DNA of 64,000 nucleotides. Origin: Peptoclostridium litorale DSM 5388. Its GTDB lineage: Bacteria > Bacillota > Clostridia > Peptostreptococcales > Peptostreptococcaceae. The notes below the pieces were generated by a model. That model was not told the origin of the DNA and made no database searches. It worked only from the letters and a program-made list of their open reading frames with translations. The translations under genes and the position numbers were made by a program. The DNA lies in the NCBI RefSeq assembly GCF_900141635.1, contig NZ_FSRH01000004.1, positions 186,001 to 250,000 of the forward strand, in the 5' to 3' direction. The stretch's first letter is position 1, and every line of letters begins with the position of its first letter. This document shows positions 42,753 through 50,855 of this stretch, piece after piece.

Positions 42753-43529
42753 CTAAAGCTTTATTGAATTGTATGCTATTACAGCGGCGCCAAGAGCCCC
42801 CACAAGCTGAGAGTTGTCAGATACGAAAAGTGGAGATCCTATCTTCCCAGATATTGCCGATCTTACTGTTTTGCATTTTGCAACTCCGCCTGTGAAAGCG
42901 ACCTCGTTGTTTAGCGGAACTTTGCTTACAAGGGAAGATGCTTTGTTTGCTATGGAATGGACTATTCCAAGCATTATGCTCTCTTTTTCTATTCCCTTTG
43001 CAAGAAGGCTTATCACTTCGGATTCAGCAAAAACTGTGCACATGCTTGATATAGGCTGAGGCTTTACATTTTCGCCTATAAGATTGTCAAGCTCTGAAAT
43101 ATCTATTCCAAGAGTGCTTGCCATAACCTGAAGGAACCTTCCGGTACCGGCTGCGCACTTGTCATTCATTGAAAAGTCGACTATATTTCCAAGGTCATCG
43201 ATACTTATGACCTTGCTGTCCTGGCCGCCTATGTCGAGTATGGTCCTTGTTTCGGGGTTTAGAAAATGAGCCCCCTTTGCATGACAAGTTATCTCGGTCA
43301 CGGTCTTGTCTACGAATGGCATCGATATTCTTCCGTATCCGGTGCCTATTATCTTTTTCACCTGCTGCCTTTGGACATTGTTTCGTTCAAGCAACTTTTG
43401 AAAAACCTCGTATGAAGCGTCCTTAGGGCTCCAGCCCGTCGGTATGACTAACTGGTCTATGATTTCGCCGTTGAACAGCACGCCTTTTGTGGCAACAGAT
43501 CCGGCGTCAACTCCTACTGAATAATACAT
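42753..43529 (-). CDS. Acyl-CoA dehydratase activase / DCCP reductase (second system)
   Basis: A 258-residue ATPase of the BcrA/BadF/HgdC family. Visible motifs are GVDAGSVATKGVLF, LDIGGQDSKVI, the cluster cysteines in NDKCAAGTGRFLQV and SSMCTVFAESEV, and TGGVAKCKTVRSA. It transfers low-potential electrons, with ATP hydrolysis, to a 2-hydroxyacyl-CoA dehydratase or a double-cubane protein. The gene follows the DUF3343 and DCCP-like genes, separated from them by a terminator-like hairpin. It is clearly the partner of the 425-residue protein at 43922-45199. It differs from the que-operon activase in having the standard CAAGTG sequence. Confidence 0.93.
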   Translation of the reverse strand: MYYSVGVDAGSVATKGVLFNGEIIDQLVIPTGWSPKDASYEVFQKLLERNNVQRQQVKKIIGTGYGRISMPFVDKTVTEITCHAKGAHFLNPETRTILDIGGQDSKVISIDDLGNIVDFSMNDKCAAGTGRFLQVMASTLGIDISELDNLIGENVKPQPISSMCTVFAESEVISLLAKGIEKESIMLGIVHSIANKASSLVSKVPLNNEVAFTGGVAKCKTVRSAISGKIGSPLFVSDNSQLVGALGAAVIAYNSIKL

Positions 43530-43574
43530 ATATAAAACCTCCTAATAAAATCCAATGCTTATTTGAAAAAAATT

Positions 43575-43621
43575 CAACAAAAACACACCAGGGCATGTTT
43601 ATGACATGGTGTGTTTTTGGA
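43575..43621 (-). terminator. Hairpin between DUF3343 and activase genes
   Basis: AAAAACACACCA with TGGTGTGTTTTT around a long inner loop. On the minus strand it lies between the DUF3343 and activase genes, so it may reduce activase expression relative to the DCCP-like gene. Confidence 0.7.
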
Positions 43622-43622
43622 A

Positions 43623-43883
43623 TTAAAAGTTAAAAAGTCTTTTTTTATTTTTGGTTATGGTGTGTATACCGAGCGTTTTAATGTTCGGATTTTCACTCAA
43701 TATTCCCTCGACAGCTGGAATATCCGTGATTTCAATCATTATTGATATTCCGCAGCATGTGCTTAGTTCTCTCGGAGTCGGGCTTATGGCATATTCAATG
43801 CCAGACTCTTTTAGTTTTTTTTCCAAAGAAATTCCATGCATGTGAGAAGGAAAAAGTATGAAAGTTTTGGAGTCTTTTCCCAT
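43623..43883 (-). CDS. DUF3343-family putative Se/S carrier-like protein
   Basis: An 86-residue protein of the DUF3343 family, described as putative selenium/sulfur carriers. It shows the cysteine motif (RELSTCCGISIMIE, Cys43-Cys44) and a two-part alpha-beta pattern: FILFPSHMHGISLEKKLKE, then IPAVEGILSENP. The gene is between the DCCP-like and activase genes, with spacing of about 38 bases to the former. DUF3343 genes occur with such clusters in clostridia. Its chemical role is unknown; a thiol or persulfide carrier is plausible. Confidence 0.8.
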   Translation of the reverse strand: MGKDSKTFILFPSHMHGISLEKKLKESGIEYAISPTPRELSTCCGISIMIEITDIPAVEGILSENPNIKTLGIHTITKNKKRLFNF

Positions 43884-43921
43884 CGTATCACCCTTTTTCG
43901 TTAGAAAATAAGTATAAGTAA

Positions 43922-45199
43922 TTATTTGTTTGATATCATCTCGAAAAAGGCTTCGAGTCTTGTCTTGATCTGGCCTGCATCTTCAAGGCCGTAGTCAGTC
44001 TCTATCATTATGACAGGAATATTTTCCTTTGCAAGAGCCTCTTTTACAGAATTGAACTCTGCAGCATATGTAGTACAGAAAGGAAGAGTGTAGTAAACTA
44101 CGCCGTCTGCGCTGTACTCCTTGTAAAGTCTTATTATGTCGTCTATTCTTCCTGTGTTAGGAGTGAAACATGCGCAGTTTGTCTTCATGTATCTTTGAGT
44201 AAGGTTCTCGTAGTGTTCGTCCATAGTGCTTGCAGACTCGTCGACAAGGTTTTGGAAGTATTTAACGCCGGTGCAAGTCTCTTCTGCAACAACAACTGCT
44301 CCGCTTGTCTCTATTACGTGATGAAGCTTCCAGTTTGGAACTGCCATAGGAGTTCCGCTTACAAGTATTCTTGGAGTGTCTTTGCTGAATACTCCTTCGC
44401 CTTTTTCTATTCTGGCTTCAAGTTCGTCGCAAAGCTCTTCAGTCTTTTGAACGAACCTTTCAGGATCGTCATAGAATGCTATTTGAGTTATAAGAAGGGC
44501 ATCTTTTCCACTTATAGGAGGATTATCAGACTTTCTCGTGTTGTAAAGTCTTTGAAGAGCTTTTCTCTTTCTGTTGAGAAGTTTTGTAGCGTCGCTTATT
44601 CTTTCAGCAGTTACTTCCACTCCTGTAAGCTCTTCCATTCTCTCTTTGAATATTCTTATTTCATCCTTGAAGTGAGCGTAGTCTTGATCCCTCTTCATAT
44701 TAGGAAGGTCTATAACATGCATAGGAGTGTATTGCTTGAATGTCTCCCAAAGCTTCATCTTTCCGTCGCAAGTAGTTTCGCCTACAAGCATGTCACATGA
44801 GCTGAAATAAGGACATGTTTTTCCAACAAGTGCTCCGGCTGCTGCTTTTATAAGCGGACATGTGTTTCTTGGAACAACTTTTTCTCCGTCTGGATGCCAA
44901 AAATCTGATCCAGCGCAAAGTCCAACGCTTGCAGCATTTGCAGCAAGTACTATTTCATCTGGAACGAACACGCAGAATGTTCCAACTACTTTTTTGCCTT
45001 CCTTTTTCATGTCGGCAAGTTCTTGTATTCTAAGACCATGTATTTCAGACACTACGAAGTTGAAGTAGTTCATGCCTTCAGGTCTGTTTTTTTGTTCCAT
45101 GTATATTTCACCGTAAAATTCAGGAAGCACCGCGCAAAGCTGGTCGTGCTTTTCAAGGTCGATATCAAGTGATTTCCATAATTCTTTGTAGTCTGCCAT
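43922..45199 (-). CDS. Double-cubane-cluster-type (2-hydroxyacyl-CoA dehydratase family) protein
   Basis: A 425-residue single-subunit member of the HgdB family. Twelve cysteines are present, including Cys76 (TFCVFVP), Cys114 (NTCPLIK), Cys129 and Cys135 (KTCPYFSSC), Cys144, Cys309 (EETCTG), Cys342/344 (TNCACFTP) and Cys375 (PFCTTY). This matches the DCCP group (as in Carboxydothermus), which carries a [8Fe-9S] double cubane and reduces small substrates such as acetylene in vitro; physiological substrates are unknown. Start ATG 45199 follows GAGGGGG. It is the first gene of the DCCP, DUF3343, activase group. An ordinary dehydratase is less likely because the beta subunit is missing. Confidence 0.87.
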   Translation of the reverse strand: MADYKELWKSLDIDLEKHDQLCAVLPEFYGEIYMEQKNRPEGMNYFNFVVSEIHGLRIQELADMKKEGKKVVGTFCVFVPDEIVLAANAASVGLCAGSDFWHPDGEKVVPRNTCPLIKAAAGALVGKTCPYFSSCDMLVGETTCDGKMKLWETFKQYTPMHVIDLPNMKRDQDYAHFKDEIRIFKERMEELTGVEVTAERISDATKLLNRKRKALQRLYNTRKSDNPPISGKDALLITQIAFYDDPERFVQKTEELCDELEARIEKGEGVFSKDTPRILVSGTPMAVPNWKLHHVIETSGAVVVAEETCTGVKYFQNLVDESASTMDEHYENLTQRYMKTNCACFTPNTGRIDDIIRLYKEYSADGVVYYTLPFCTTYAAEFNSVKEALAKENIPVIMIETDYGLEDAGQIKTRLEAFFEMISNK

Positions 45200-45549
45200 T
45201 TAAAAAAATCCCCCTCATACAAAATTTTAAGGCCCTGCATATACAGAACCTTTTAGAAAAATATAGATAGATAAAATGAAAATTTGTTTGACGGTTTTTC
45301 GCAGGAACATTTCCTTAGGTATAGTGTATATCATTATTAAGGATTTGTTTACAAATATAAGAAAGTCTAATAGTAAAAATAAAACCATAGATAAAATGAA
45401 TTGAAAACTGTTAGATAACTATTGAATTTTGTGAAGATTTGTGAATGGAATCATGTTGAATTGATTTTATGGATAATATAGGAAGGGGCGCATTAAAGGG
45501 AGGTTTGAGGCTTGAAAAATATATGGATTTGCAGCTGTAAATACTGCCA
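45200..45549. other. AT-rich region between the DCCP-like gene and rnpB
   Basis: No supported gene. It should contain the leftward promoter for the DCCP-like operon. The 5' part includes a weak frame (ATG near 45278, 42 codons) without a ribosome site. Otherwise nothing recognised. Confidence 0.35.
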
Positions 45550-45578
45550 TTGACAGGCCCTCTGGATTATGTTATTCT
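45550..45578 (+). promoter_or_regulatory. Promoter of rnpB
   Basis: TTGACA, 17 bases, TATTCT, about 35 bases before the first base of the P1 helix. Confidence 0.75.
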
Positions 45579-45614
45579 ATAACGGTGCCAAAAATAAAAA
45601 AAAGTTAATAATTT

Positions 45615-45963
45615 GAGTAAGCCGGATAGTCGCGGGCGCTTAGGCGAACGAGGAAAGTCCGAGCTCCGTAGGGCAAGGGTGCTGGGTAATACCCAGTGGA
45701 GGCGACTCTAAGGATAGTGCAACAGAGATATACCGCTAAAGGGGCTTTAGGGCCTACTAGCAAGGGTGGAAAGGCGAGGTAAGAGCTCACCAGCGGCTAG
45801 GTGACTAGTCGGCTATGTAAACCCCATCCGGAGCAAGACCAAGTAGGGACTCAAAAAGGGGGCTGCCCGTTCCCGTCCCGTAGGTAGGTCGCTTGAGCCT
45901 GTTGGTAACAGCAGGCCTAGATAGATGACTATTCAAGACAGAACTCGGCTTATAGGCTTACTC
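45615..45963 (+). ncRNA. rnpB: RNase P RNA
   Basis: The catalytic RNA of RNase P. Both ends pair (GAGTAAGCC with GGCTTACTC). The conserved core is unmistakable: GAGGAAAGTCC, ACAGAGATATACCGC, GGTAAGAGCTCACCAG and, at the 3' side, AGATAGATGACTATTC followed by ACAGAACTCGGCTTATAGG. About 349 bases is a normal length. It has its own promoter and terminator and no tRNA gene beside it. Confidence 0.97.
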
Positions 45964-45976
45964 ATATTTATTGTAT

Positions 45977-46007
45977 ACAACACTGCCCTTCAGGGTGGTG
46001 TTTTTTA
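45977..46007 (+). terminator. Terminator of rnpB
   Basis: AACACTGCCCT, loop TC, AGGGTGGTGTTTTTT. Confidence 0.85.
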
Positions 46008-46176
46008 CTTATGGTAGTATATGGATCTAGTTCATCCATCTTGAGAATTTTTTGGACAATGTTTATCTTTACGGATGCTTAATTTCAGATCATTTTTCGA
46101 ATATTGCTTATGCGGTGATAGATTCAATGAATATAAAGTCAGCATAAAACATTCTGGAAAATAAAGTGGTTTTATT

Positions 46177-46206
46177 TTGATTTGTCACGAAAAAGTATGA
46201 TAGAAT
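46177..46206 (+). promoter_or_regulatory. Promoter and leader of the cold-shock gene
   Basis: TTGATT, 18 bases, TAGAAT. It would give a leader of about 115 bases that includes a CCCCT...AGGGG hairpin at 46236-46251. Long leaders are typical of cold-shock genes. Confidence 0.55.
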
Positions 46207-46328
46207 GTCTTCAAAAAGGGTACATATAAATTGTGCCCCTGAGGTAAGGGGTTTTAATTTCAGATTCTACATAGTTGGTTTACTTTGTACGAGCTGATTT
46301 AAGAAAATAAAATTTGGAGGTAGAAATT

Positions 46329-46526
46329 ATGACTGGTACAGTAAAATGGTTTAATGCAGAAAAGGGATATGGTTTTATAACTGGAGAAGATGGCGTAGAT
46401 GTTTTTGCACATTTTTCTCAGATTCAAAAGGATGGTTTTAAAACACTAGAAGAAGGTGAAAGAGTTTCTTTTGATGTAGTTCAAGGAGCAAAAGGACCAC
46501 AAGCCGAGAATATAGTAAGCCTATAA
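46329..46526 (+). CDS. Cold-shock protein (CspA/CspB family)
   Basis: A 65-residue single cold-shock domain: [16 protein letters not shown] (RNP-1-like aromatic motif), DVFAHFSQI (RNP-2), then [10 protein letters not shown]. These are single-stranded nucleic acid chaperones. Start ATG 46329 follows GGAGG at good distance; a frame start 15 bases earlier overlaps the site. It is a monocistronic gene with a terminator just downstream. Confidence 0.96.
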   Translation: MTGTVKWFNAEKGYGFITGEDGVDVFAHFSQIQKDGFKTLEEGERVSFDVVQGAKGPQAENIVSL

Positions 46527-46538
46527 TATTATATAGTG

Positions 46539-46577
46539 TATTAGGGACATGGAGATAAACTTCATGTCCTTTTTTAT
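46539..46577 (+). terminator. Terminator after the cold-shock gene
   Basis: AGGGACATG, loop, CATGTCCTTTTTT. Confidence 0.85.
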
Positions 46578-46722
46578 TGTTTTTTTGATAATTTATGATA
46601 AAGAAGACTTTTCTATGAGATTCGCAATATCGACAATCTAAAAAGAAAAAGTTTTTATAAGTGATTTTTCACTGTAATAGAGTTAAAATAAAAGCAAAAT
46701 AAATTTTTGAGGTGGTATGAAA

Positions 46723-46971
46723 ATGAATATGGAAAATGAAACTGAAATCGGTCAGAGAAGCCTGAATATAGGCGGAAAATACAGGCACTTCAAGGGGAAG
46801 GAATACATTGTACTTCACTTGGCAAAGGATTCTGAAACTCTCGAGGAGCTTGTGATATACAAAGCTCTTTACGGTGATTTTGGAATATGGGCAAGGCCGC
46901 TTGAAATGTTCATGGAGCAGGTTGAAGTAGGCCGCAAACTGGTGTACAGGTTTGAAGAGATTGAAGAGTAG
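46723..46971 (+). CDS. DUF1653-family protein
   Basis: An 82-residue protein with the compact DUF1653 pattern [47 protein letters not shown]. The function of the family is unknown; it resembles small SH3-like beta-barrel proteins. Start ATG 46723 is the ATG best spaced from GAGGTGG; the in-frame ATG six bases upstream is too close. It is a single gene with no clear neighbours of related role. Confidence 0.87.
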   Translation: MNMENETEIGQRSLNIGGKYRHFKGKEYIVLHLAKDSETLEELVIYKALYGDFGIWARPLEMFMEQVEVGRKLVYRFEEIEE

Positions 46972-47154
46972 ATGGGGCTGTGTACGCTAATATTAGTGGG
47001 AAAATAGAGTGAATTGATGTTTTTCAATTTGTTATTGCAATTTAGGGTTTTTCAATTTGAACAAAATGACATTTTCTTTTCACAAAACTGTCACATTCGA
47101 GGGGTATATTAAAAATAACAAGACGAAGTGACAGTTTGAAAGGAGATGTAAAAA

Positions 47155-47766
47155 ATGACTAAAAAGATACTAAAGCGACTTACTGTTTTGGCGGTAACAT
47201 TTATTATGGGCTTGGGAAGCGTATTTGCAAACAACAGTGACTATGGAGCACTCGGTTCATTTGAAAAGGAAAGCTATACTCTTGAAGAGATGCTTGTATA
47301 TTCAATAGAAGACGAGTACTTGGCAAGGTCGGAATATGAAAAGATAATGGAAACTTTCGGAGAGCAAAGGCCGTTTTCGAATATAGTAAAGGCTGAAGAA
47401 TACCATATAGAGCTTTTGAAGCCAATTTTTGAAGAGTACGAAATAGATATTCCAGATGACAAAGCACAGGAGCATGTGCATGTTCCAGAAAGCTTGACTG
47501 AAGCGTACGAGACCGGGGTACAGGCCGAGATAAATAATATAAAGATGTATGAAACATTCTTAGCGCAGGATATCCCAGATGACGTTAAATACGTATTTGA
47601 GCTTCTGAAAAATGCATCAGAAAATCACTTAGAGGCTTTCCAGAGAAATTTGGACAGATCGGAAGGTGTAGGATTATCAGGAGATAGAAGAAATCCGCAG
47701 GGGAAAAAGGGAAGAGGCAGAGGCGGATGGAATGGTCAAAGAGGCCAGTGTGTAATTGAAAGATAA
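47155..47766 (+). CDS. Exported DUF2202 ferritin-like domain protein
   Basis: A 203-residue product with signal peptide (residues 1-25, MTKKILKRLTVLAVTFIMG...VFA) and a DUF2202 four-helix ferritin-like domain: EEMLVYSIEDEYLARSEYEKIM, IVKAEEYHIELLKPIF, then ETGVQAEINNIKMYETFL and LKNASENHLEAFQRNL. The paired glutamate/histidine positions (EEYH, ENH) are consistent with a di-metal site. The C-terminus is glycine-arginine rich. AAAGGAG precedes ATG 47155. Function unknown; a periplasmic-side or surface metal-binding or redox role is possible. A terminator follows at 47784. Confidence 0.87.
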   Translation: MTKKILKRLTVLAVTFIMGLGSVFANNSDYGALGSFEKESYTLEEMLVYSIEDEYLARSEYEKIMETFGEQRPFSNIVKAEEYHIELLKPIFEEYEIDIPDDKAQEHVHVPESLTEAYETGVQAEINNIKMYETFLAQDIPDDVKYVFELLKNASENHLEAFQRNLDRSEGVGLSGDRRNPQGKKGRGRGGWNGQRGQCVIER

Positions 47767-47783
47767 AACAAAAAAATAATTGC

Positions 47784-47820
47784 TGCAGCCGTTTAAAACA
47801 GACGGGTGCAGTTTTTTTGT
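47784..47820 (+). terminator. Terminator after the DUF2202 gene
   Basis: CTGCAGCCGT, loop, ACGGGTGCAG with one mismatch, then TTTTTTT. Confidence 0.75.
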
Positions 47821-48134
47821 ATTTAAAGGAAAGGCAAAGCCTGTATATAAAAACGTATGTTCTCGCAGGTGGTGTGAACATAAAACTTACGACAATGTGG
47901 ATCCGGATGGGAAAATAGAAAAAGTGGTTTGGAATAGACACCACTGTTGAAGACCAGTATAGAAGTAGCATAAAGAGAGCAGTCTGGATTTTGTTTCACA
48001 CAAACTGAAAGATGAATTAAATTTTAAAAATAATTTAAAATAAAATTGGTTTTGGTATATACTACAAGTTCGATTTGTTGTAAAATAAAAATCTATAGAG
48101 CTTTTGAGGATATGACTGAAAGTGAGGGGTTTTT
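47821..48134. other. AT-rich intergenic region before the exported protein gene
   Basis: About 310 bases with no convincing gene. A stop-free stretch near 47825-47945 reads protein-like (contains CEHKTYDNVDPDGKIEK) but has no start codon or ribosome site. It may be a gene remnant. Confidence 0.3.
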
Positions 48135-48695
48135 GTGAAAAGAATTTTAGTTTTATGTGTGTTGCTGCTTGCCATGACTTTTTCATTTGATATTTCAATG
48201 GGTCAGGAAATCTATTACAATGGTGAAATGATTATTGACGAAGCTGAATATGGTGATATTAGAGCGGTTCTAGTTGAAAGGTTTCCAACCGAGAAGATAA
48301 TACTTGTGGGAACTGATTTTGAAAAGAATGCTTATATATCAGAAGCCAAGGCGCTTGATTTTGACGGGGAGCACATAGCTGTGACAGGAAGCAGTGGAAC
48401 GTATCTTCTGGATATAGACATGAACATAGTGCTTGGTGTCAATCAGGATGGAGATGTTGTTTCTGTAGGAGATTTTATATGTGTGGCCAGCAAAAATTCA
48501 ATAAAGGTATTTTCTAAGGAAGATGCATCTATAGTATGCCAGCATGAACTTGAAAGAGACAGCAGAATAACAGGTATGGACATGTCGGGAGATGTTGTTG
48601 ACATTGTAGTTGAGAAGGTTAGTCCGGAAACGGGAGAAAAGACTATTGAGCATATTAGCTTTTTAATAACGGAAGAAGGGCTTTTTCTTTCGTGA
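48135..48695 (+). CDS. Exported protein of unknown function
   Basis: A 186-residue product with GTG start (GAGGGG upstream). The N-terminus (MKRILVLCVLLLAMTFSFDISMGQ) is a signal peptide. The mature part is rich in beta structure, with repeated segments such as LDFDGEHIAVTGSSGTYLLDID and GDFICVASKNSIKVFSKEDASIV that look like two or three propeller-like blades. I recognise no family. It is probably secreted or lipid-free periplasmic-side protein. It stands alone before the permease pair. Codon use fits the neighbours. Confidence 0.72.
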   Translation: MKRILVLCVLLLAMTFSFDISMGQEIYYNGEMIIDEAEYGDIRAVLVERFPTEKIILVGTDFEKNAYISEAKALDFDGEHIAVTGSSGTYLLDIDMNIVLGVNQDGDVVSVGDFICVASKNSIKVFSKEDASIVCQHELERDSRITGMDMSGDVVDIVVEKVSPETGEKTIEHISFLITEEGLFLS

Positions 48696-48934
48696 AAATA
48701 ATTTTATGAAATGATAAAAAGTCGGCCAGTGGGCGGGCTTTTTATTATTTTTTGATATAGGAGATTGGAAAATGGCGATCAATTAAAAATAGAGAATTAA
48801 AAAATGATATACAAATCCGAATTTTATAAAAAATCTTAATTTTGAAAAAATTTCCTGAAACTTGACGATTCTTTGCGAAGTGAAAAACGTATAGACAAGT
48901 AATATCAATGGATAGACAGGTGAAGGCTCGAGAG

Positions 48935-48963
48935 TTGCAAAAAAAATCTGAATATTATATTAT
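48935..48963 (+). promoter_or_regulatory. Promoter of the first amino-acid permease
   Basis: TTGCAA, 17 bases, TATTAT. The same arrangement recurs upstream of the second permease (50737-50765). A direct repeat CAATTATTAA-CAATTA at 48999-49014 follows. Confidence 0.65.
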
Positions 48964-49054
48964 GGATGGGCGAGTTGTAATAATTTTGATTAATATAGCA
49001 ATTATTAACAATTATTTTCTGTGGAATTAAAAATTGTCAAAAGGGGGAAAGTTT

Positions 49055-50395
49055 ATGAATGAAGAGTTGAAAAAGGATTTGGGATTTACAACTGCACTTT
49101 CGATAGTAGTTGGAATGGTCATAGGATCAGGAGTGTTTTTCAAGCCTACAGCAATATTTGGTGCGTCAGGTTCTGCAGGGCTTGGTATACTTGCGTGGAT
49201 AATAGGGGGGATAATAACAATAGCTGCAGGGCTTACAGTTGCAGAAATATCAGCTGCAATGCCTGAAACAGGTGGAATGGTTGTATACATCAAAAAGACT
49301 TATGGAGACCTTTGGGGATTTCTTCTTGGGTGGGCGCAGACAACTGTATATATGCCTGCTTTTATAGCGGCACTTGCAATAATATTTGCAACACAGGCTG
49401 TTTCGCTTATGGGCATTTCAAGCTTTATGACAACACCCATTGCAATAGGGGCGATATTGTTTCTTCTTGTTATGAACAGCGTAAGTTCAAAGGCCGGCGG
49501 AGCGCTGCAGTCAATATTTACAGTTGCAAAGCTTGTGCCGCTGATAGCTATAATAGTGCTTGGATTTATAAGGGGAGATGTTCAAAGCGCTGACCTTTCA
49601 AATTTCACTCCTGGAAGAGGATCTCTTGTTTCGAGCCTTGGAAGTGCACTTATAGCGGTAATATTTGCATTTGAAGGCTGGATAAATGTAGGAGCGATAG
49701 CGGGAGAGATGAAAAATCCAGGAAAAGACCTTCCGAGGGCAATAGTTATAGGCCTTTCAGTTGTAATGAGTATATATGTACTTATAAATATCGCATACCT
49801 TTGCGTGCTTCCGGCAGATGTGCTTGCATCTACGGCTACTCCTGCGGCAGATGTTGCCAATGTCATATTTGGAAGCTTGGGAGGAAAGGTCATATCAACA
49901 GGAATACTTATATCGATATTTGGAGCGCTTAACGGATTCATACTTACAGGTATGAGAATTCCATATGTAATGGCAAAGGAGGGAAAACTGCCTTACAGCA
50001 ACTTGATAGGAAAGCTTCACAAAAAATATGAAACTCCTGTTAACTCGGGAATACTTATAGTTGCAATATCAGTAATATTCACGTTTACAGGAAAGTTTGA
50101 CCAGCTTACAGACCTTCTTACGTTTACAATATGGATATTCTATGTAATGACATTTGCGGCTGTTATGATACTTAGAAAGAAAATGCCTGATATGCACAGG
50201 CCTTACAAAGTGCCTCTGTATCCACTTCTTCCGTGCATAGGAATAGCAGGAGGAATGTATATAATAATAAACACGCTTTTGACTCAGCCTATGAACGCAT
50301 CGCTTGGTATACTTATAACGGTTCTTGGGCTTCCTGTATATATGATTGCAGGTGAAAAAATGAAAAAGGAAAAAAAACCAGACGTGGCTGCATAG
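49055..50395 (+). CDS. APC-family amino-acid permease, first copy
   Basis: A 446-residue permease of the L-type amino-acid transporter/SteT-like branch. The N-terminal signature GMVIGSGVFFKPTA, the transmembrane segment ILAWIIGGIITIAAGLTVAEIS, the FEGWINVGAIAGEMKNPGKDLPRA block, and about 12 hydrophobic helices are present. Start ATG 49055 follows AAAGGGGGAAAGTTT. It is one of a tandem pair with the gene at 50856. The two proteins are nearly the same across their lengths and differ mainly in scattered residues and the C-terminal tail. Substrate unknown; serine, threonine or another neutral amino acid is likely. Confidence 0.93.
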   Translation: MNEELKKDLGFTTALSIVVGMVIGSGVFFKPTAIFGASGSAGLGILAWIIGGIITIAAGLTVAEISAAMPETGGMVVYIKKTYGDLWGFLLGWAQTTVYMPAFIAALAIIFATQAVSLMGISSFMTTPIAIGAILFLLVMNSVSSKAGGALQSIFTVAKLVPLIAIIVLGFIRGDVQSADLSNFTPGRGSLVSSLGSALIAVIFAFEGWINVGAIAGEMKNPGKDLPRAIVIGLSVVMSIYVLINIAYLCVLPADVLASTATPAADVANVIFGSLGGKVISTGILISIFGALNGFILTGMRIPYVMAKEGKLPYSNLIGKLHKKYETPVNSGILIVAISVIFTFTGKFDQLTDLLTFTIWIFYVMTFAAVMILRKKMPDMHRPYKVPLYPLLPCIGIAGGMYIIINTLLTQPMNASLGILITVLGLPVYMIAGEKMKKEKKPDVAA

Positions 50396-50497
50396 CTGTA
50401 TTGAAAGTCGAATTTGTGAAATTCAACTTGATAAAAATAACTATTTTTTAGAAAATTCGCGATATTGACAATTTAAAAAAGAAGTTTTTTACAATCC

Positions 50498-50548
50498 AAA
50501 TACCCTGCGGAGCAAATTTTTGAATTTATTTGTTTTGCAGGGTATTTT
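50498..50548 (+). terminator. Terminator after the first permease
   Basis: AAATACCCTGC...GCAGGGTATTTT with an inner AAATTTTTGAATTT region that can also pair. Confidence 0.75.
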
Positions 50549-50736
50549 CAGTTGAACATAGTTAAAAAAACAACTAAAAATACAAAATGAAAATTTAAAA
50601 CAGTCTAAATATTTAAAATTTTATGAAAAAAATCATAATTCCAGAAAAAATATTCTTGAAACTTTGTAAAAATTTTTGAAACGAAAAGCGTTGTAAACAA
50701 GTGATATCAATGTATGCATATGTCAAAACAAAAGTG

Positions 50737-50765
50737 TTGAAAAATTGTTAAGATTCTTATATTAT
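50737..50765 (+). promoter_or_regulatory. Promoter of the second amino-acid permease
   Basis: TTGAAA, 17 bases, TATTAT. It matches the first promoter in spacing, -10 and position. A related direct repeat CAATTATTCA-CAATTA follows at 50801-50816, and ACAAGTGATATCAATG lies upstream. Confidence 0.65.
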
Positions 50766-50855
50766 TAATGAGGGATTCGTTATTATTTTGATCAATTTGG
50801 CAATTATTCACAATTACTTTGATGGATTTACAAATTTTTTAGGGGAGGAAAACAG

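Noticed and set aside
45278-45406. 42-codon frame starting near 45278
   Set aside because: No ribosome site, AT-rich composition, and position between divergent promoters suggest chance.
47825-47945. Stop-free frame containing CEHKTYDNVDPDGKIEK after the DUF2202 terminator
   Set aside because: No start codon or ribosome site; at most a remnant.
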